Shown: positions 6,403 to 8,954 of the stretch, piece by piece
How the letters are laid out: the number at the start of each line of letters is the position of its first letter
Position numbering within the stretch: position 1 is the stretch's first letter
Assembly (NCBI GenBank): GCA_002309795.1
Contig: DBXZ01000009.1
Coordinates: forward strand, 47,011 to 55,964
Origin: Bacteroidales bacterium UBA1199
Lineage (GTDB): Bacteria > Bacteroidota > Bacteroidia > Bacteroidales > UBA932
Reading direction: 5' to 3'
DNA length: 8,954 nucleotides
The notes under the pieces: generated by a model
The model's database searches: none
The model's input: only the letters and a program-made list of their open reading frames with translations
What the model was told of the DNA's origin: nothing
Translations under genes and position numbers: made by a program

Positions 6403-6969
6403 ATGAAAGAAAAGGTCATTATCTTTTCCGCCCCTTCGGGTTCAGGCAAAAGTACGGTGGTCAGGCACCTGCTGGATACATTCGACTGTTTTGAACTTTC
6501 CGTTTCCGCTACTTCGCGTGCGCCGCGGGGCGTGGAACAACACGGACGCGAGTATTATTTCATCACCCCCGACGAATTCCGCGCACTGATTGCGGAAGAT
6601 GCCTTCGTGGAGCACGAAGAGGTCTACAACGGCGTCTTCTACGGTACGCTCAAGAAAGAGGTACGCCGCATCTGGGACGCCGGCCACGCCATCCTCTTCG
6701 ACGTGGATGTCAAGGGCGGCGTGAACCTCAAACGTTACTTCGGCGACAAGGCCCTCTCCGTTTTCGTGCAGGCGCCTTCCGTGGAAGTGCTGCGCGAACG
6801 GCTGGTGAAACGGGCGACCGACAGCCCCGAATTTATCGAGGAGCGCGTCCGCAAGGCCGCTGAAGAGATGACCTACGCCCCCAAGTTCGACTACCGTCTC
6901 ATCAATGACGACCTCGAGACCTGCCTGAAGGAGGCCGACAGGGTCATCACCGGATTTCTGAACGAATAA
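6403..6969 (+). CDS. gmk: Guanylate kinase
   Basis: The 188-residue cytoplasmic enzyme phosphorylates GMP to GDP with ATP, feeding GTP, dGTP and (p)ppGpp pools. The Walker A loop APSGSGKST (10-18, K16) is at the N-terminus. The GMP-binding region follows: SVSATSRAPR (33-42), REYYF (49-53) and EHEEVYNGVFYGT (70-82). FDVDVKGG (99-106) and the lid-type arginine-rich segment RERLVKRATDSPEFIEERV (131-149) complete the fold. The length is normal for bacterial Gmk. The ATG at 6403 was chosen because an upstream in-frame TTG falls inside the -7 box. The stop overlaps the nadD start by one base (TAATG), indicating translational coupling. In many Bacteroidetes a yicC gene precedes gmk; here fba does, in the opposite direction. 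Confidence 0.97.
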   Translation: MKEKVIIFSAPSGSGKSTVVRHLLDTFDCFELSVSATSRAPRGVEQHGREYYFITPDEFRALIAEDAFVEHEEVYNGVFYGTLKKEVRRIWDAGHAILFDVDVKGGVNLKRYFGDKALSVFVQAPSVEVLRERLVKRATDSPEFIEERVRKAAEEMTYAPKFDYRLINDDLETCLKEADRVITGFLNE

Positions 6970-7547
6970 TGTTTAAGAAAAAGGCACTTCGCAAGCGCCG
7001 CGTGGCACTCTTCTTCGGGTCGTTCAACCCGATCCACAAGGGCCATTATGCCATTGCCAAGTATCTGCTCGAGAGGACGGATGCGGATGAAGTCCGGCTT
7101 GTCGTCACCCCGCGCAACCCATTCGGCAAGAAAGATCTGGCCAACGCCGAGCAGCGGCTGAAGGACGTGCGTGAGGCGATGGCGCGCACCGGGCTGGCAG
7201 TCACCGTTTCCGATGTGGAGTTCCTGCTCCCGGAGCCCAACTACACCCTGCGCACCCTGGAGTATCTGGATGTGAATGAACCGGACTGCGAGCATATCCT
7301 GGTGATGGGTGCCGACAACCTGGCACACCTCGACCGCTGGTACGGCTATCAGGAACTGATTGACCGCTACGAGATCTGGGTCTATCCCCGAGTCGGATTT
7401 CTGTTGAAGGACCTCTGCAGGGAGCACAACGCACGCTCGAAGAATCCGCGGATCCGCCCGCTGATCGGGAAACTGCACAACCTCTCCTCTACCGAAATCC
7501 GGGAAGGCGAGAAAGCGGGACAGGACATGAGTGACATGAAACTTTAG
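6969..7547 (+). CDS. nadD: Nicotinate-nucleotide adenylyltransferase
   Basis: The 192-residue enzyme joins the AMP part of ATP to nicotinate mononucleotide, giving deamido-NAD in NAD synthesis. It shows the nucleotidyltransferase signature GSFNPIHKGH (17-26, with H23 and H26 at the ATP site), the conserved VMGADNLAHLDRW (112-124) and the C-terminal NLSSTEIR (171-178), corresponding to the ISSTxIR motif. The length is usual for the family. The lysine/arginine-rich first ten residues are ordinary for cytoplasmic proteins. It overlaps gmk by one base and is followed by the pseudouridine synthase after 2 bases. The gmk-nadD pairing is common in Bacteroidetes. Confidence 0.96.
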   Translation: MFKKKALRKRRVALFFGSFNPIHKGHYAIAKYLLERTDADEVRLVVTPRNPFGKKDLANAEQRLKDVREAMARTGLAVTVSDVEFLLPEPNYTLRTLEYLDVNEPDCEHILVMGADNLAHLDRWYGYQELIDRYEIWVYPRVGFLLKDLCREHNARSKNPRIRPLIGKLHNLSSTEIREGEKAGQDMSDMKL

Positions 7548-7549
7548 CC

Positions 7550-8254
7550 ATGATATACCGGACCCTCACTGCCGAAGAAGCGGCCGATATTGCCGCACGC
7601 ATCCTCTACGAGGACAATCACCTGCTGGTTTTCAACAAGAAGGCGGGCGAAATCGTGCAGGGCGACAAGACGGGCGACGAGCCCCTCAGCGAGACGCTCA
7701 AGGCCTTTGTCGCGCAGCGCGACGGCAAGCCGGGCCACGTCTTTATGGGCGTGCCGCACCGCCTGGACCGCCCGGTAAGCGGAATCGCGGTCTTTGCCAA
7801 GACCTCCAAGTGCCTCTCGCGGCTGGACGAGATGTTCCGCCAGGGTGAAGTACACAAGACCTACTGGGCCCTGACCTGCGCACGGCCCGAACCCGCCGAG
7901 GGCGAATTGCGCCACTTCCTGGTGCGTAACGAACGGCAGAACAAATCCTACGCCCACGACCGCATGACACAGGGTGCCAAGGAGGCACGGCTGCGCTACC
8001 GGGTGCTGGAAGATACGGAGCGCTACCACCTGGTGGAGGTGGAACTGCTGACCGGCCGTCACCACCAGATCCGCTGCCAGCTCGCCACAATAGGCTGCCC
8101 CATCAAGGGCGATCTGAAGTACGGTGCGCCGCGTTCCAACCCGGACGGCGGCATCTGCCTGCACGCCCGTTCGCTGCGGATGGTCCACCCCGTCCGGAAA
8201 GAAGAAATCGGATTCGAAGCACCCGTGGACTGGTCGCCGATCCTCAAGCGATAA
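7550..8254 (+). CDS. RluA-family pseudouridine synthase
   Basis: The 234-residue enzyme converts specific uridines in rRNA or tRNA to pseudouridine. The catalytic motif is HRLDRPVSG (70-78) with D73 as the nucleophile. A second family motif, LLTGRHHQIRCQL (166-178), and the downstream CPIKGDLKYGA (183-193) are intact. There is no N-terminal S4 RNA-binding domain, so it belongs with the short RluA/RluC/TruC-like forms; the target base cannot be named from sequence alone. It starts 2 bases after nadD and is probably the last gene of the gmk operon. No terminator is visible before the tRNA promoter that begins 3 bases after its stop, so read-through into the tRNA is possible. Confidence 0.94.
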   Translation: MIYRTLTAEEAADIAARILYEDNHLLVFNKKAGEIVQGDKTGDEPLSETLKAFVAQRDGKPGHVFMGVPHRLDRPVSGIAVFAKTSKCLSRLDEMFRQGEVHKTYWALTCARPEPAEGELRHFLVRNERQNKSYAHDRMTQGAKEARLRYRVLEDTERYHLVEVELLTGRHHQIRCQLATIGCPIKGDLKYGAPRSNPDGGICLHARSLRMVHPVRKEEIGFEAPVDWSPILKR

Positions 8255-8257
8255 AAA

Positions 8258-8289
8258 TTTTGCAGGTTTGAGGAAATGTACTACTTTTG
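8258..8289 (+). promoter_or_regulatory. Consensus Bacteroidetes promoter of tRNA-Glu
   Basis: TTTTG (8258-8262) as -33 element, a 19-base spacer and TACTTTTG (8282-8289) as -7 element match the Bacteroidetes primary sigma consensus (TTTG, about 19 bases, TAnnTTTG). Transcription would start some 6-8 bases downstream, giving a short leader before the tRNA at 8309. This is the best promoter in the window. Confidence 0.85.
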
Positions 8290-8308
8290 CAGTCCGTTTC
8301 CACGTAAT

Positions 8309-8383
8309 GGCCCTATCGACTAAGGGTTAGGTCGCAACCCTCTCAAGGTTGAAATACGAGTTCGAATCTCGTTGGGGCTACCA
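8309..8383 (+). tRNA. tRNA-Glu(CTC)
   Basis: The full cloverleaf can be drawn. Acceptor GGCCCTA (8309-8315) pairs with TGGGGCT (8373-8379), with G-T at the first and sixth pairs. D stem GACT (8318-8321) pairs with GGTC (8330-8333). Anticodon stem CAACC (8335-8339) pairs with GGTTG (8347-8351) around loop CTCTCAA, giving anticodon CTC at 8342-8344, which reads GAG (Glu). A 4-base variable loop (8352-8355) precedes T stem ACGAG/CTCGT with loop TTCGAAT. Discriminator A8380 and an encoded CCA (8381-8383) end the gene. It has its own promoter and terminator. Confidence 0.93.
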
Positions 8384-8387
8384 AATT

Positions 8388-8419
8388 AACACGACTGACA
8401 TGTCAGTCGTGTTTTTTTT
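8388..8419 (+). terminator. Palindromic terminator of tRNA-Glu
   Basis: A perfect inverted repeat of 13 bp per arm (8388-8400 with 8401-8413, centred on GACATGTC) runs into eight T (8412-8419), starting 4 bases after the tRNA CCA. It is a strong intrinsic terminator. The last T and following bases abut the -7 box of the next gene. Confidence 0.92.
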
Positions 8420-8420
8420 G

Positions 8421-8428
8421 TACCTTTG
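8421..8428 (+). promoter_or_regulatory. -7 box of the epimerase gene, possibly leaderless
   Basis: TACCTTTG matches TAnnTTTG. Only 5 bases (AGGTT) separate it from the ATG at 8434, so transcription would begin at or next to the start codon. No -33 match is found; the expected place lies in the preceding terminator palindrome. Confidence 0.5.
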
Positions 8429-8433
8429 AGGTT

Positions 8434-8954
8434 ATGAAAATACTGGTTACCGGGGCGGCCGGGTTTATCGGGTCGCAGGTGGTACGCTGGCTGCTGGGCC
8501 GCGGCGACACGGTTGTCGGACTCGACAACATCAATGACTACTATCCCAGGGAGTTGAAATATGCGCGTCTGGCGGAGCTGGGCATTTCCGATGCGGAGCA
8601 GATGCTTTCCGAAAAGCCGGGCGACGACGGGAACTACCCCGTCCCCAGCCGTTTCTGCGGGCCCTTCCGCTTTGTCCTGTGCGACCTGGCAGACCGCGTG
8701 CGGCTGCCGGAAATCTTTGCCCGCGAGCGCTTTGACGCCGTCGTGCACCTCGGTGCGCAGGCCGGCGTGCGCTATTCCATCGAGAATCCCTTCGCCTATG
8801 TGGATTCCAATCTCGTGGGATTCGTGAACATCCTCGAGTGCTGCCGCCACCACGCCGTCTCCCACCTGGTTTACGCCTCCTCCAGCAGCGTCTATGGCGG
8901 CAACGAGAAGGTGCCCTTTTCCGAAGCGGACCGCGTGGACTGCCCGGTGAGCCT
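8434..8954 (+). CDS. NAD-dependent sugar-nucleotide epimerase, UDP-glucuronate 4-epimerase-like (3' end outside window)
   Basis: The first 173 codons are open to the window edge. The N-terminus has the Rossmann motif GAAGFIG (7-13), a ribose-binding acidic residue D31 in GLDNINDYYPRELKYARL (29-46), the CDLAD segment (83-87), HLGAQAGVRYSIENPFAYVDSNLVG (105-129, in pieces) and YASSSSVYGGN (147-157). The DNxNDYYxxxLKxARL and AQAGVRYSIENP patterns are characteristic of UDP-glucuronate 4-epimerases, which make UDP-galacturonate for capsule or lipopolysaccharide. The catalytic YxxxK is not reached; relatives are about 340-350 residues, so roughly half is missing. Residues about 50-75 are a family-variable loop. 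The ATG is the only sensible start, directly after the -7 box. Confidence 0.88.
   Translation, partial: MKILVTGAAGFIGSQVVRWLLGRGDTVVGLDNINDYYPRELKYARLAELGISDAEQMLSEKPGDDGNYPVPSRFCGPFRFVLCDLADRVRLPEIFARERFDAVVHLGAQAGVRYSIENPFAYVDSNLVGFVNILECCRHHAVSHLVYASSSSVYGGNEKVPFSEADRVDCPVS

Noticed and set aside
8267..8289. TTTG at 8267-8270 as the -33 box of the tRNA-Glu promoter
   Set aside because: It would leave only an 11-base spacer; TTTTG at 8258-8262 gives the expected 19 bases.

Overview
The window looks like chromosomal DNA from a GC-rich member of the Bacteroidales. The evidence is a conserved DUF4954 protein, a typical long class II aldolase, the gmk-nadD pair, and -7 promoter boxes of the Bacteroidetes type (TAnnTTTG) in front of most transcription units. 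I cannot name a genus from the sequence alone. Nothing looks like a phage, transposon, CRISPR array or defence island. The content is mainly housekeeping, with a few unusual intergenic structures.

Left edge (1-293): the 3' end of a tRNA gene with encoded CCA is followed by a strong intrinsic terminator. That terminator sits inside an imperfect inverted duplication of about 150 bp (40-193). A further stable hairpin (200-233) and the promoter of a CPBP-family membrane protease follow.

Plus-strand block (294-4239): the CPBP protease; then, from its own likely promoter, a 658-residue left-handed beta-helix protein of unknown function (DUF4954); then, 11 bases on, a CNNM/CBS-pair membrane protein of the magnesium-efflux type. 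The last two are probably one operon.

Minus-strand block (4242-6319): class II fructose-1,6-bisphosphate aldolase is followed after 5 bases by a secreted, probably lipid-anchored NucA-type DNA/RNA endonuclease with a proline-rich stalk. This operon converges on the CNNM gene with 2 bases between stop codons.

Right half (6320-8954): an 83-base divergent intergenic region drives fba to the left and a compact gmk-nadD-pseudouridine synthase operon to the right (1-base overlap, then a 2-base gap). A tRNA-Glu(CTC) gene follows with a textbook Bacteroidetes promoter and a near-perfect palindromic terminator. The window ends inside a sugar-nucleotide epimerase, most like UDP-glucuronate 4-epimerase, whose -7 box lies so close to its ATG that the mRNA may be leaderless.

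The genes do not form one pathway: they cover GMP-to-GDP conversion, NAD synthesis, rRNA/tRNA modification, central glycolysis, ion transport and envelope sugar supply. The most interesting non-ordinary signal is the mirrored terminator structure beside the first tRNA.
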